Shown: in pieces, positions 23,905 to 35,900 of the stretch | Position numbering within the stretch: position 1 is the first letter of the stretch | Layout: each line of letters opens with the position of its first letter | Assembly (NCBI GenBank): GCA_000328365.1 | Contig: KB311417.1 | Span: 294,640 to 358,639 of the forward strand | Length of the DNA stretch: 64,000 nucleotides | Direction: 5' to 3' | Source: Capitella teleta | Lineage: Eukaryota; Annelida; Polychaeta; Capitellidae | Notes under the pieces: model-generated | The model's input: only the letters and a program-made list of their open reading frames with translations | Told to the model about the DNA's origin: nothing | Database searches by the model: none | Position numbers and translations under genes: made by a program

Positions 23905-26900
23905 TTATAACTGTGTGTATAAATGCGTCTGGTATAGGTCCGTGGAGGCCAAAGCCAGAGACGAATCCACAGCTGACCGAGGTGGATTTTGGGCAAGAAG
24001 CTCCCGGGTCATTTCGCGGATTTCTGAACGAAGTCCTTGGATAATGTCGCGCTTCATGAAGTCGAAGTCACTCGCGGATGGTTCACTCGGGGGCGGAGAG
24101 TCACGCCCTCCCTGGACGATGTCGTGACGAGGCGGTCTTGGAGCTGGTCCGTGACCACTGTTATGCAGAGAGCGCAGTATTTCATGACGAAGTGATTCCA
24201 TGTGACTGGCTGCTCTTGCATCGGCTCTACGTCGGTCCTCTCGTAGCTCATACCTGTCAATAAGCAGAAGGTTTAGCCGAAAGCAAAGGGCAAGCGGAAA
24301 AAGAGGAAACTCACAAGATGAGATGGTAAATTTTACATCGATAACTACTTGATTATTGATGCTATAAATGGCAAAAAGGAAAAGCCATTGTTATACATAA
24401 TAATTGTCACAATTCTTGCACGTGCATACATATATACGTGGGTGATCTTGGTCTCGTTTTCAGATACATACAATGGGAGGTAATTGGGAGGTAATTGAGT
24501 AGATTTTTTGGGGGATAACCTTTCATATCACGAGAACAAGCCGGAGTATAAACGGAAAAAAATAACACATTGCAAATCACGAAGCACATCACGACAAATA
24601 AAAAAATAAAAACAGAATAAAAACACATCGACAAAAACCACCATAATTTAAATCATCAGCAATGTCAATTGTTGAGGCGTGGTCCTCAAAGTTGACAATA
24701 TCCCTAATAGGTCTATGCGACTACAGTAAGGGTTACCAAAAAAAAACTTATCTACAAGTATACGGTAAAGAAAAAAATCTGATTAGAACGACGAATATGA
24801 TCGATGCCGTCGTCACAATAGAATTACAAGAGGTGAACTAATACTTCATGCACTGACGTAAAATCAAACCTGAGGCTGGAGATGTCCTGCCTCATCTCCA
24901 GAAGGTCATCCTCTGAGATACCATCCTGCCTCATCTCTTTCTTCATTTGATGAATGAAGCGGTTTACAAGACGACGCATCACATCCTACAAAAACACAAC
25001 GACACGTGTACGACCAAAGCTACCTTAGACTGGAGATGTCCTGTTTGATTTCCAACAAGTCATCCTCGTTTACTCCGTCCTGGCGCAGTTGCTTTTTCCA
25101 GTGGTGGATATATCGACTAACTAGACGCCGCATAACGTCCTTGGTGGGTGATAAGCATGCGTATACAAACATTGGAAACAAAATAATAATAATAATAAAG
25201 GTGCAGAGATGAACGATGCTGGTCGTAGCATGCTAGTGTGTATCAGTGATTCATCACAGGTATGGAAATTATAAATAATAATAAATAATACGTTTTATTT
25301 TTGTATTGCGTAAAATCCACGGAAGTGCTCTAAAACGCATTTGTCAAATGTCAAAAATTCACAACGTCTAGTAAATGAAAATTAAAATGAAATGGAATGG
25401 AATAATAAATAAAAGCATGGTAAATTGAATATTTTAATAATAGGCTCTGTTAGGGAGTAAAGTGTTCAATTTTGATATAAAAACAGAAAGTGATTGAGCA
25501 GATCTAATGTGAAAAGATCCCATAATCGTGGAGCAGTAAAAGTAAAAACTCATTGCGCTCTCCTTGGAACCAGGTAAGAGCCTGTCGTCACTCTTATTCT
25601 AACCAAGAGTCTCTAATCTGCATAGTGGCATAACATATAAATATATCATATGGGATAGGCCATACGGTCTTATAAAGTACTTGCACTTGTATGAGTTCAT
25701 CGATTGCAATGCGAGAGATCTTTATCTTTGATGTCATATGTCCTTGCCCCATGTTTTATCCAAGGAGTAAATGTACTGTACCCGTTAGAGGAGTGCATTA
25801 CAAAGGACTGGAAGTGCCAATTAAAGAAGACAAGACCAGGTATGAGCGATTCATCGTGAATACCTATGAATCAGCACCAATTATAGAAAACGGTACATCG
25901 TTAAAGTGCATTTATTGATGGCAATGAAAAAAGCCCATATATTCTGCGTAACACTGCCAATAACCACTTTGCCATGAAACGCTTTTGCAAATCAGCTTAG
26001 TCAATTTCAAAATAGAACTGATCTCTACGCAACCGTCATTTGTGCGCATAAACGTGAAAATGTGAAAACATTACTCAGTTTAGCAATGTGACAAAACATA
26101 AAGCTAATGAGAATGCAACGAAACCAAACGAAACCAAACGAATACAACAACAAAAAAGCGAAGGAAAAGGAATTGTTTTTGTTAACTTCAAAGGTGAAGG
26201 AGATCTATACATGTCTAGGGATATCTAAGGGCTGAATCTAGAACACAAAAGGATTGTGGGTAAGGTTGGGGATGAGGGTGGATTAGATACAAGCGAATAT
26301 TATGCAAGTAAAATGATCATTGGTAATATTTGTAATGTAATCATAAAGTTAGCTTAAATGTAGCCCTTTTAGTTAGCTGTATACCTGTGTATACCTGGTA
26401 AGTGGTGATTCAAATGCTGATATGTGAATTGCATGGTCGTCTGATGATATGACACGCGTACAATTCACAAAGAATGAAAACGTTCGACAGAAGTTGTTAC
26501 ATAAGCATTGTGAAGCCACCCTATTCTCAGGAACCGCACTTGCTAACATTCTCACCAATCCCCTTAACGCAAGACAATAATATCCAAACTGGTTATCCAT
26601 CCAGTTTTGACTGGCCACCAAATGAACCCTTTGCACTCACAGCGGAGGGCTGGTGTCAATTACAGCTTAGCAATGGCGCTTCTATTGATACGTCGTTAGC
26701 ATAATATGTCTAACACCCTGGTATTCTACCCTAATCATTATGCGCTATAGAAGCATTTTCACCAGCTCACGAGATGCGCAATGGTCTCGGGTATTGTACA
26801 GTCACACACCAGCATTTGAATCACCGATAATCGTCTGATTAATCTCACCTGATAGCGAATGGGATCTTTTTTTTGTACAACACTTTTGGCATCTCCATTA

Positions 26901-29900
26901 CGTACGGTATGCTGTGATGAATTGGAGAGGAGAAGAGAAGGAAGAAAGAGAAGAAGAAAGATATGAGATATGAGAATCTGGATGAAGTGGTGCAAATCGA
27001 TTTGTCAGGTATTGAACTTCCATGCTTAGTGGAATTCATAGATTTGAAATTATGATTATTGTGAGAATCAGCAATTGGGGATGAATACAATTATCGATAT
27101 AGTAAGATGGTGAAACGGTGTGATTGTAAACGTTAAGAGACAGAGGAAGTAATTGGACGAGAAAAGGACAGCCACGGATGGGATCAGTGATAGAGGCCTC
27201 ATACGGACATTAAAAACATTCTAAAGGCTGCAGGAGGAAATCGATTGGTCAGGGTAATTGAAAGCAGACGAGGATTGCTTCGGGTTGCCAGGAGCGACCA
27301 TCAACGTTTGAATTTTAAAGGGTTAAGTATAGCATGCAAGGGTTAGTATGATGTCTTAAATAATTACCACATATACGTATCGTTTCCCTTGCTGCAAAAA
27401 AAAAATAATAATGGAAGAAAGTGCGAGAGAAAGGAGGACATCCATGAGAAAACAAGAAATGTATGACAACAGAACATGCAAAGAGATGGAATACATGTTT
27501 TCATCATGTATGCATCATTAAGAACGACTAACAGCGTTGTTTGTTACTCGAAAAGATGCGCCAAGCAAGCGTCTGAAGGTAGTAAAGAAGCTGTGATTGT
27601 TATGTTTTTCTTTTACTTACGTGTCAGTCACCTTCTACTTATATACTTTATATACTGGTTTTATTACGGACATAACACGACCTTCGAGTTTCAATAGCTG
27701 CTTGGTTCACGATTTCCTTAGCTGAGTAATTGCTTGACAAAATACAAAATAATTACATGTAGAAGTTGAAATCAACCTCTGTTGTGTTTTCTATGGAATC
27801 GTGACATCCTGATATTTTTCCCCTTCTTCGCATTCAAACTCAAAACAGACAATGGTATTTGAATTAAATCACGTCAATTGTATGTGTTACTACAGTGGGA
27901 TGTCAATGCAGGAAATCGTTGGATATACTGAGGGGGGGGGGGTGTAGCAAAGAAATGACCAATGCCACGACTCGGACAAAAGCAGCAGCATCTGTGGTGC
28001 GTGGAGAAGCTAGACGAAGTGGTGCTGTAGTAACAAGCGGTGCAACACGTGGACACACCTGTACTGCGGTTTACCTCGTTCTCTTGTTCAGGTGGCGGTT
28101 GAGGAAGCGATTCCAAGCTCAGGTTACCAATGGAGTCAGAGATGTGATTGTTAGTGTAACCCACGACTGAAATTTCGGGTCGGCTCTGTGAAGGGAACTT
28201 AAATAATGAACTACCATGCTGGCCTAAAAGACATGCAAGCATCAGCTATGCACCTAGCATGCAGTTAGGAAGAAGCAATGGGTTGCGCCAAACCACAAGA
28301 GCATCTTGAAAACCATTTATACACTTACATTATTCAATGAGTTATCCACAGGGAGAAGCTGGAATTATTCAATGTTTTATGAAGATTGGCGACTTGGTGC
28401 TTTTTACAGGTATGCATAACAATAATAATAATAATATACACCTTGTCTGGATATAAACGGTTGCTGGATTTACATGCTACATATTGAATCATTTTGGAGT
28501 TTCAAATATTTACTAAACTCCTAAGGACACTGGGTAATCTACATGACATCCATTGCGCAGTCTATCGATCAAATACACCCGAAACCATGCACGCAACCCA
28601 CACTTCACAGACATCTTCCTCCATACCTTTATTGTCCCTTCCGCGACGGATTTCCTGCGCGAGTTCTCTGATTCTTCAGGGGCTTTACATGACCAGAACA
28701 TGTTCTTCAACTTCCTAAGGCAGTAGTATATGGATTTCGGGCTGATGATCAGGTTAAACGGGGGAGGTAGGGTGCAGCCCTCGTCGAAATATCCCATCCA
28801 CAACTTAGAACGGGCAAATTTCCACTCCCGGTCGGCGTGATCCTGCATTGGAACTCAAGAGTCAGAAAGAGGATGTCTGCCTCCTTTATTGTGAATACAA
28901 GAACATGAACCCTTGCAACAAAGTGTGTGAGAAGGAGGTTTTAATTCTTCTTTGGACTGTATAATATTTGGCTGAAATTCTTGTATTCACAACGAAGCAG
29001 GAGTCATGCGGTTCTCACCACTATCTTTTGTAGTGACTTGGTCATCATAGCGATCAGCATGTTTAAAAGCAGAATTCTTGCAGCCAGATTATACAGCCCA
29101 AACAAGAGTTTTCCAAAGACTCTGGTGTACTTGAGTTTAATTTCAAGTACTGCCAGGGGTATCAGTCCAAACAGACTCCAGTACAGGGTTCGAAATGACG
29201 TGGATAATCTGTGAAATGGAAGGGACCCAGTGTCAGTCTCCACGTTATAAACGCATACGACAACACTTCGCACACACTTCATTTCTGAGTCACTTCGAGC
29301 AAGAGGTTTACCTCGATTTCTTGGAATGAATTTGACATCATAGCAATAAGCATGTTGACCAGAACAATGACCGCCATGGTGTGATAGACCATCAGGAGAA
29401 TCTCTCCGACCAGTTTTGTGTAAGGCTGCATGTCTCCATCTCGTACTGTGCTTAGCTGGGTGAGGCCAAAGAGTGACCAGAATAGGGTCATGTAGCTGGT
29501 CACCAAACTGCACACAAAAATCCATGTTTGACAAGGCCAATATGATATGTATCTCCTGATTAACTGGCATAATATTATGCTCAAGACAATTGACTGATTT
29601 AACCGTGTCAATTGTGTCTGATAAGTAGGTTACCATTGGCTTTGTTGAATACTGAATCCTCTTGCCATTATGGTTATTTTTAATAAACAATAAAACTCAA
29701 ACCTGTTCCCCATCCACTAAGATAAATACAGAAACATTGTACAATACGGAATATAATTTCAGTCCACTTAAATTGCCATATAAAAACGCTATTGCCAATG
29801 CAAATAAAAATATACTTGGATCATTATCTGATACAAACACACATAATAAGTCAGAATCGATCGATTCTATGACACAACATATTCTACAGCCACAGTAGCA

Positions 29901-32900
29901 TATTTCCCGTACACCTTTTATAATTTAATTGTGCGGAATTTTTAGCAAGCATTTAAAATAAACTTGATCTAAAAAGCACTCCTGAAGCATTTCACGAACA
30001 ATAGAGGCAGTTTTGACACTATTTACCAATCTCCTACGACGTTCTACACCCTCAATACACCCTCAATACACCCTCAAAATGAATGGCTTTACCACGAGGG
30101 ATCCAACCACGCTGTCAAACAAGGGACCTGGATGGAGCATGAGCTGTATCGATCGACGTCTCTCTAAGTATTAAGCGCCAGTCCATGCTTCATTGATCGA
30201 GAGTGATCTGCTTACAGATGCGCAAAGATGCTTCTCCGCACAACTTAATTAGTCCGCAATTTTGCCTTCATTTTCTGTCGAATAAATGCCAACGCGTAAT
30301 ATTTCTCCAGGGCCCGAAGCCAGATAGATTAGCGATAATACATGAATTATGCCGAATGTTTTTGCTTTCCCTTTTCTTTCTTCGTCATAATTCAGGACAA
30401 AAATGTTAACCTCATCGACCTGAAGCACCTCGCTCTTTACGATGAATACGAGGTTTCATCAGCAATGGCAATGTGTAATGCAAACAATGGAGGAGTAAGG
30501 GGGTCGATGTCTGAATCCATTGTCCTTCAAGGAGAAATCTCTCTTTTAACTGATAACTGAGAATCACGATTCCAGCGAAGTACGTCTTGCCTTGAGTATA
30601 GCATTAAATGCATGCATTGAATACACTTCTTCTCATAAAGCTATACCTTCAAATGAGGCAGAGTACAGAAAAATTAACTCAAAATAGGTTGGAGGCCTAT
30701 AAGACTAACCTCGAATACGGTGCTCTGAATTTGAAAACAGAAATAAAGGGATTCATATATACATGTAATTGTGACGAGTAAGGCCCGCTTCAGTTCGTAC
30801 TTACGGGTAAAAAGCATTCTCGAAGTCGCCAGCTGGTTCCGCAGTTGTTTCAATTGCATCTGTTGTGTTGAGGGAGGCCAAAGACCTGGAGGACACGACG
30901 TCATTGGAGTAGTAGTAGTAGAGCTGGTTCAAGCCACAGGCGAATGAGGTGATGACGAGAAAGAAAATGAACATGAACTTCCCAATGTCTATGAGCATGC
31001 AGCCCAGGGAAATTTGCAGAGGACCTAGTTGGTAGTTGGCTTGGAACAGGAAGATGATCCGAGCAAAACTGAACACGTTTGCGATTGCAAATACTCCTTC
31101 CGAGATGAGAGTTGGGTCTGCATCAGGCCAGTCAGTGCGATCCAGATATGTTGGGCCGAAGACGTCTTGGTCCAGTGAATGGGTGAACGCGACAAGTCTT
31201 AGCGAGAATGTTGCTAGATACAGTGACAGCATGATAAAGTCTAGCCAATTCCACCACTGTCGCACGTACGCCTTCAATCCCTCATCCCACAGTTGCTTGC
31301 ACTCTCCCCATATGAAGCCTGTAACATAATAATATTGTGCATGATAAAAAGCCCAACATCACAGCTTTGAAATTGTGATATTGCGTAGATTGAAGCTCAC
31401 CTAGAACGTAGAACACAATGAGCCACTCGAGGGGCGTAGGCGGAGGACCACGCTGCATCTGGCGAGACCGGTGCCTGGCATCGGTGCTGTCCTCCGTGCT
31501 GTTGCCTCCTTTTGTCGAAACGAGAATGAGGAGGAAAAGGAACACGCCGAAGGAAGCGCTGTGGTACATGAATTTCATGAATGGGGTCCGAAGCAGCTGA
31601 CCGATGCGGCTCCGAGGGAGGATCAAGTAATACGTGGCCATGACAGGCATGAGGGCGATGAGGCTGACGATCATGATGGTCTTAGTGGCCACGTTCCTCT
31701 TGCGCCATCCTGGAAGGCCGTTGTACCAGATGGATGCAAGAAGTTGCTGGCAGTGAGGGTGGGCCACAAACTGAAAATGTTCATCTCATTAGAATTGCAT
31801 TAGAAATTTTAGCATTTCCCTAATTTAGCGTTGTAATAACAAACTTCTCTTTACCCCTGACATGTCTTTTGATGGAGTTTGATGGAATAGAGTGACCAAC
31901 CTGCTTCTGCTCATACTTGAGAGCTAGTTTGAGCCTGGAGAGCGTGATGTTTTCTGTATCCACGTAATAATCATCCTCTTCATCATCGCTATCTGTCTCT
32001 CTGTTGAGCACTGCAATCACCTCCTCGCTACTTCGACACTGGTTCAGAAGATCACAGCTATACTTCTTGCACTGCTCACTGAGCTCCGCGTACGAGTCTT
32101 TGAATTCATTCTCTCGCATAGCTAAATGTTCCAACTCCCAAGAAAGTTTGAAGGCAGTAAGCACAGGATCCGATGAAGTCAGTGAGATCCAGGCCGGACT
32201 TGAAAGCGCTCTGTATGTGTGGATGCGAAGTAGCGAATGCCGCAAGCTGTCGTCGGCGAGTTCTTTCTTGCATCGCTGGCATGAACAGATAAGGGCATGA
32301 GGTTTATCAATCTTGGCTCCTCTTGACAATAAAAGTTGAAGGATCTCAAATTGGTTGCAATGTGCAGCTAGGATCACTGGGGAGATATCAGGCGGATAGT
32401 CGGAGCTCTCCTCTCCGGTTGATTTATACTGCATCCAATCGCCTCCTAACATACCTCTGGTGATACTCGGATGGTCAATGAGCATCTCTACAATCCGGTA
32501 CACTCCTTCGCGAATAGCATAGAGCAGTGCGTCACCAATTTTAATACTTTCTTGTTGCAGCAACATTTCTACGATTTCCACGTTTTCATTGTCAACTGCA
32601 ATCTGGATGGCTGAGCGTCCGATGATGTTGGTACAGTTCACGTTCACTTTGCCCTTTTCTTGAAGACACCTCATCATGGAGTGTTTATCTCCACGTTCAG
32701 CGGCCTCCAGGAATGTCCTTTCTTGTGGGTCCATTCTGTGCCCTTCCTTCAGCGGTTCAAGTGGGATGGGTACTGAGCGGTTGGAGCTCCGAGAACTTCC
32801 ACGAAAATTCCCGGAGCGGAACCTGGCGTTGCCTTGCATGTAAGCCGATGACATCGCCGCCTCCCGGGTTACCGGGAGGGGGATAGGGGCGCGAATCAAA

Positions 32901-32935
32901 GATGGAGAAGCCGTCGTGTCGGTTATCAGAACATC
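23905..32935 (-). CDS. TRPC-like: TRPC cation channel with two duplicated exon pairs
   Basis: Minus-strand exons: 32935-31901, 31770-31401, 31318-30805, pore exon A 29507-29312 or B 29208-29019, 28842-28627, 28185-28075, tail exon A 25139-25024 or B 24985-24870, 24253-23905. Starting at the Met at 32854, one isoform is about 941 residues. TRPC channels are non-selective, Ca2+-permeable tetramers usually acting downstream of phospholipase C. Visible parts: N-terminal ankyrin region with [11 protein letters not shown]; the TRPC zinc site (P-H-x3-C-x-C-x2-C, in [11 protein letters not shown]); [19 protein letters not shown]1-S5; the pore with LFW and [10 protein letters not shown] box [14 protein letters not shown] with TLPPPF; then [15 protein letters not shown]. 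The outer-pore loop before exon A/B (about 30 residues after S5) lacks the cysteine pair of TRPC4/5. The C-terminus, YTQL, fits a class I PDZ ligand (T-x-L). An acceptor at 32936 shows a further 5' exon that I did not find. Confidence 0.93.
24870..24985 (-). other. TRPC C-terminal exon, version B
   Basis: A 116-nt exon 38 nt downstream of version A, identical to it in length and phase. It encodes [20 protein letters not shown] and then [19 protein letters not shown]. Using both would shift the frame. A 38-nt gap is too short for a normal intron, which by itself would stop A from being spliced to B. Confidence 0.9.
25024..25139 (-). other. TRPC C-terminal exon, version A
   Basis: A 116-nt exon encoding [20 protein letters not shown] and then [19 protein letters not shown]. 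This is the conserved post-TRP-box helix segment of TRPC proteins (compare RNLVKRYVAAM and ELKQDISSFR in TRPC4). Confidence 0.9.
25262..25372 (-). repeat. LINE/SINE-type 3' tail, copy 1
   Basis: Read on the minus strand it contains TTTTAGAGCACTTCCGTGGA followed by GCAATACAAAAATA and an AAT-rich tail. This matches, with changes, the plus-strand segment at 61315-61380. Such 'CGCTATACAAAAATA' tails are common at the 3' ends of animal LINEs and their SINEs. It sits in the TRPC intron upstream of the C-terminal exon pair. Confidence 0.5.
29019..29208 (-). other. TRPC pore/S6 exon, version B
   Basis: A 190-nt exon, 103 nt downstream of version A, with the same entry and exit phases. It encodes the same segment in diverged form: [20 protein letters not shown], then [18 protein letters not shown] and [11 protein letters not shown] has become LYW and the outer pore is Lys-rich rather than Asp-rich. 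Including both A and B would break the frame, so the two must be alternatives. Confidence 0.88.
29312..29507 (-). other. TRPC pore/S6 exon, version A
   Basis: A 196-nt exon, entering after two bases of a codon and leaving on a codon boundary. It encodes the pore helix, filter and S6: [19 protein letters not shown], then [20 protein letters not shown] and SNSFQEIE. It keeps the family LFW triplet and a loop rich in Asp. It joins in phase to both the upstream exon (ending 30805) and the TRP-box exon (starting 28842). Confidence 0.9.
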
Positions 32936-32939
32936 TGTA

Positions 32940-35900
32940 AGGAGAAGAGGCGTTGAGGCTTACACTCGGTGTATGAGCCACTGAGCATGAATTAGTTAAC
33001 TGTGGCTAGTCGCAATTAACCCCCTGAAGGCTAAAGCGCTGATTGTGGCCAATTCTCACGGCCGGGCGCCAATTCAATTATGAAATTCCCTTGAATAGTG
33101 CTCCGACATATGCCACGCCCTCTCTTCAACAAGGGCTGCCACGTTGCAGCCTAATCCATTCAATCCACGAGCGAATCAAGATTGGGTAGATCCGGCATAA
33201 CTGCACAATTTGCGGTCCCCAACCGAGGATAAACTATACACTGTTACGCAAGCCTGGATATTGTGGATCTGTGCGGCATATTGCCATCGGCCCCCTGTTC
33301 CCGGTTCGATGTCTCCGCAGCGCGTATTAAGAGAAAAGAGCAATTGTTGTTTCTGGCTTAAGACGCGGGAAGACAGCGAGAGCGCACGAGTAATGAGTTG
33401 CTCATTGATGTTTCACCTGTCAGAACTGATGAGTTCAGTCAATAATGAAAAGCCTGGCACAGCGCCAGGAAATCAAGCAGGAGAGGCCACGACCCTGGTT
33501 CCATAAGGGTGCAGTTATCCCTTGGGTGTAAGATTCGAGCGGGCACTGGAATGTGTATACACATTCAATAGAATTGCAGATCACAGATCTCAGATAACGT
33601 GTCTCAAATTTGGTCTTGTATAGTCGTGAGCTGGATGCAGTAAGGTACAACTCTAAATGGAGAAATCGGTTTTAAATGGTGCAATCGATGAGGGTGCTGG
33701 AAGGTACGGCTGCTGTGGTCTTCGTGCATTCATCATTCGCCGATAAATCTATTTGGGAAAAAAAAAAACAACAACAAAACAACAAAATAAAACAAAATAA
33801 AACACACACAAAAACGAAGTAATGCATTGGCCCATGTCACAGCCACTCACTACTCATATCACCTAGGACTCACGGGTTGAGCGATAAACCCCATGACCAA
33901 GGGAAGTCCGCTACCAACCTCCCCCGCACAACGCTCAATGGGGCATCACATCTTCCTCCGCTCAAGAGTCCTTTATAGTGCAATCAACTAGACGGTGAAT
34001 TAATGATGAAATACCCATGATAGACGCACCGTATCAGACAATATCATGATTATAGCCTCACCGAGAGCCACCGAGGGTGTAATCGTTGGTGGTACAACGG
34101 AGTTACATTGACCCAAATGCAGGCTATCGTTCTGATCAAAGGTGATTGATCGTGACGATTCTTATTTCAAAATGACCTTGAATCAAAATATCAAATTTAA
34201 GCGTAAACAAAGTTTTGTTATGATGTATTATGGGGGCAAACTAGTCGGGATGTATTCCCCCTTTAAACAAATACCCGACACCGAGTGTCGACAAAGCAGG
34301 CATCTCATACACATTTATATTGTTGATTTCAGACATTAATAGTTCATTCATTATAATACCGCTCAATGGCACAACGCGAGAAAAGGAAGCGTCTCTGGTT
34401 GGCATGGCAACAGCATGTTCATAAGGGCAACTTGTGCAAATTATAAGTCACCAAACGATTCCAAATGCAACGTGCGGCACAAATAATATTAATAATAATA
34501 ATAATAATAATATCATTTATTCACCATAACAATAATGGTAATTAATGAGTTAACAGAAAAAAAGAGGAGAGAAAAAAATAACGAAAAAATAACAAAATAG
34601 AAAAATAGAAAAAAAATAAAAAAAATAAAAAAAATTGAAAGACCAATTAATCAGGCATCAGACAAATGAAATTTAACATTATTAGAATTTCGTGAAAAGA
34701 CATGAAAGGTGACGAATGAGATTTCATTTGCAGAAGTTCTATATAGTAGAATAAACAAAAGTGGAGTGATCAATTTCAGAGAGCCAAGTATCAACTATTA
34801 AATTACGTAATGTTTTAAAGTCATGTGAATTAATTTCAGAAATATTTTTATATATTTACTCGCTATAATATATAATATTTATTATATAATACTCGCGATT
34901 AAAATAATGTTGTCGATATCACTTAATGAGTGATGTTATGATATTGTACAGCATTCTCTTTGTACTGTCATAGAATAATTATTGCCATAGAATTATAAAG
35001 GAGTAACTAAAATGCTTATTGGGGTCACGTGATCGGTCAGAATTGAAGTCAGATTTAAGGGGAAAATTCTGTTGAATGTCGAGGCGTCGCCATCAGAACA
35101 GCTCAATGAAAGCTCGACGTGCTGGTGTGTTATATATTCCCCTTAAATTCCAAGCAATCGTGAATAAGAGCTCTAACATTGCACAGTCATTCTAGTAATT
35201 CTCTGGCCATTGTAACCAATTATGGAACCGATCCGTGCCTGAAAACTCCTTGCATAGCTCCACTGAGTCTCCCTTACACATTTCTAGACTTTGCGTGGGT
35301 TTTTTTTTTTTTTTTTTTTTTGTGTTCACTTTATAGTTGTTATTACAGCGCGGAAATATCACTTTGCCAATTCAGCACACTTCGGCCTCCCACACAGGTG
35401 ACAGTGGCTGAAGTGTCAGTTGTGTATGCATAAGAAGAAGAAAAATAAAATACGAATGTAATGAATGGATATGGTTGCGAGAAGATAAAGATAAAGTAAC
35501 CGTTTAATGTAGCATACAGTGAATTCTTGAAAGTTTTTGCTGACTGTAAGTCAAAAAATCAAAGTAAGAATCGTTTTATTTGAATACGAGTGCCATGGAT
35601 AGGCGAAAAGTGAACGCACCTGAAGCAGGTAACATCTGGGGCTATTCCTGTACATTGTACTTAACGTCGAGGCAAACGAGGCACTTTCCGGGTTATGTGG
35701 TGGTAGCAAGCATATACTCGTCTAACAGCGAGCACCGAGGCATCGTTTTAGGCCTTTCAGTGGTGGCTAACCATGGCGCTATACTCGCCTAGGCAAGACT
35801 AGTGTTCCTGAACTCGTAATCATCATGGCTGCAAGAACTATTTTGTCTAGCACCATGCAAACTAAACTCTCCGCGCATAGCATATTCGTTGCCTGTGGAA

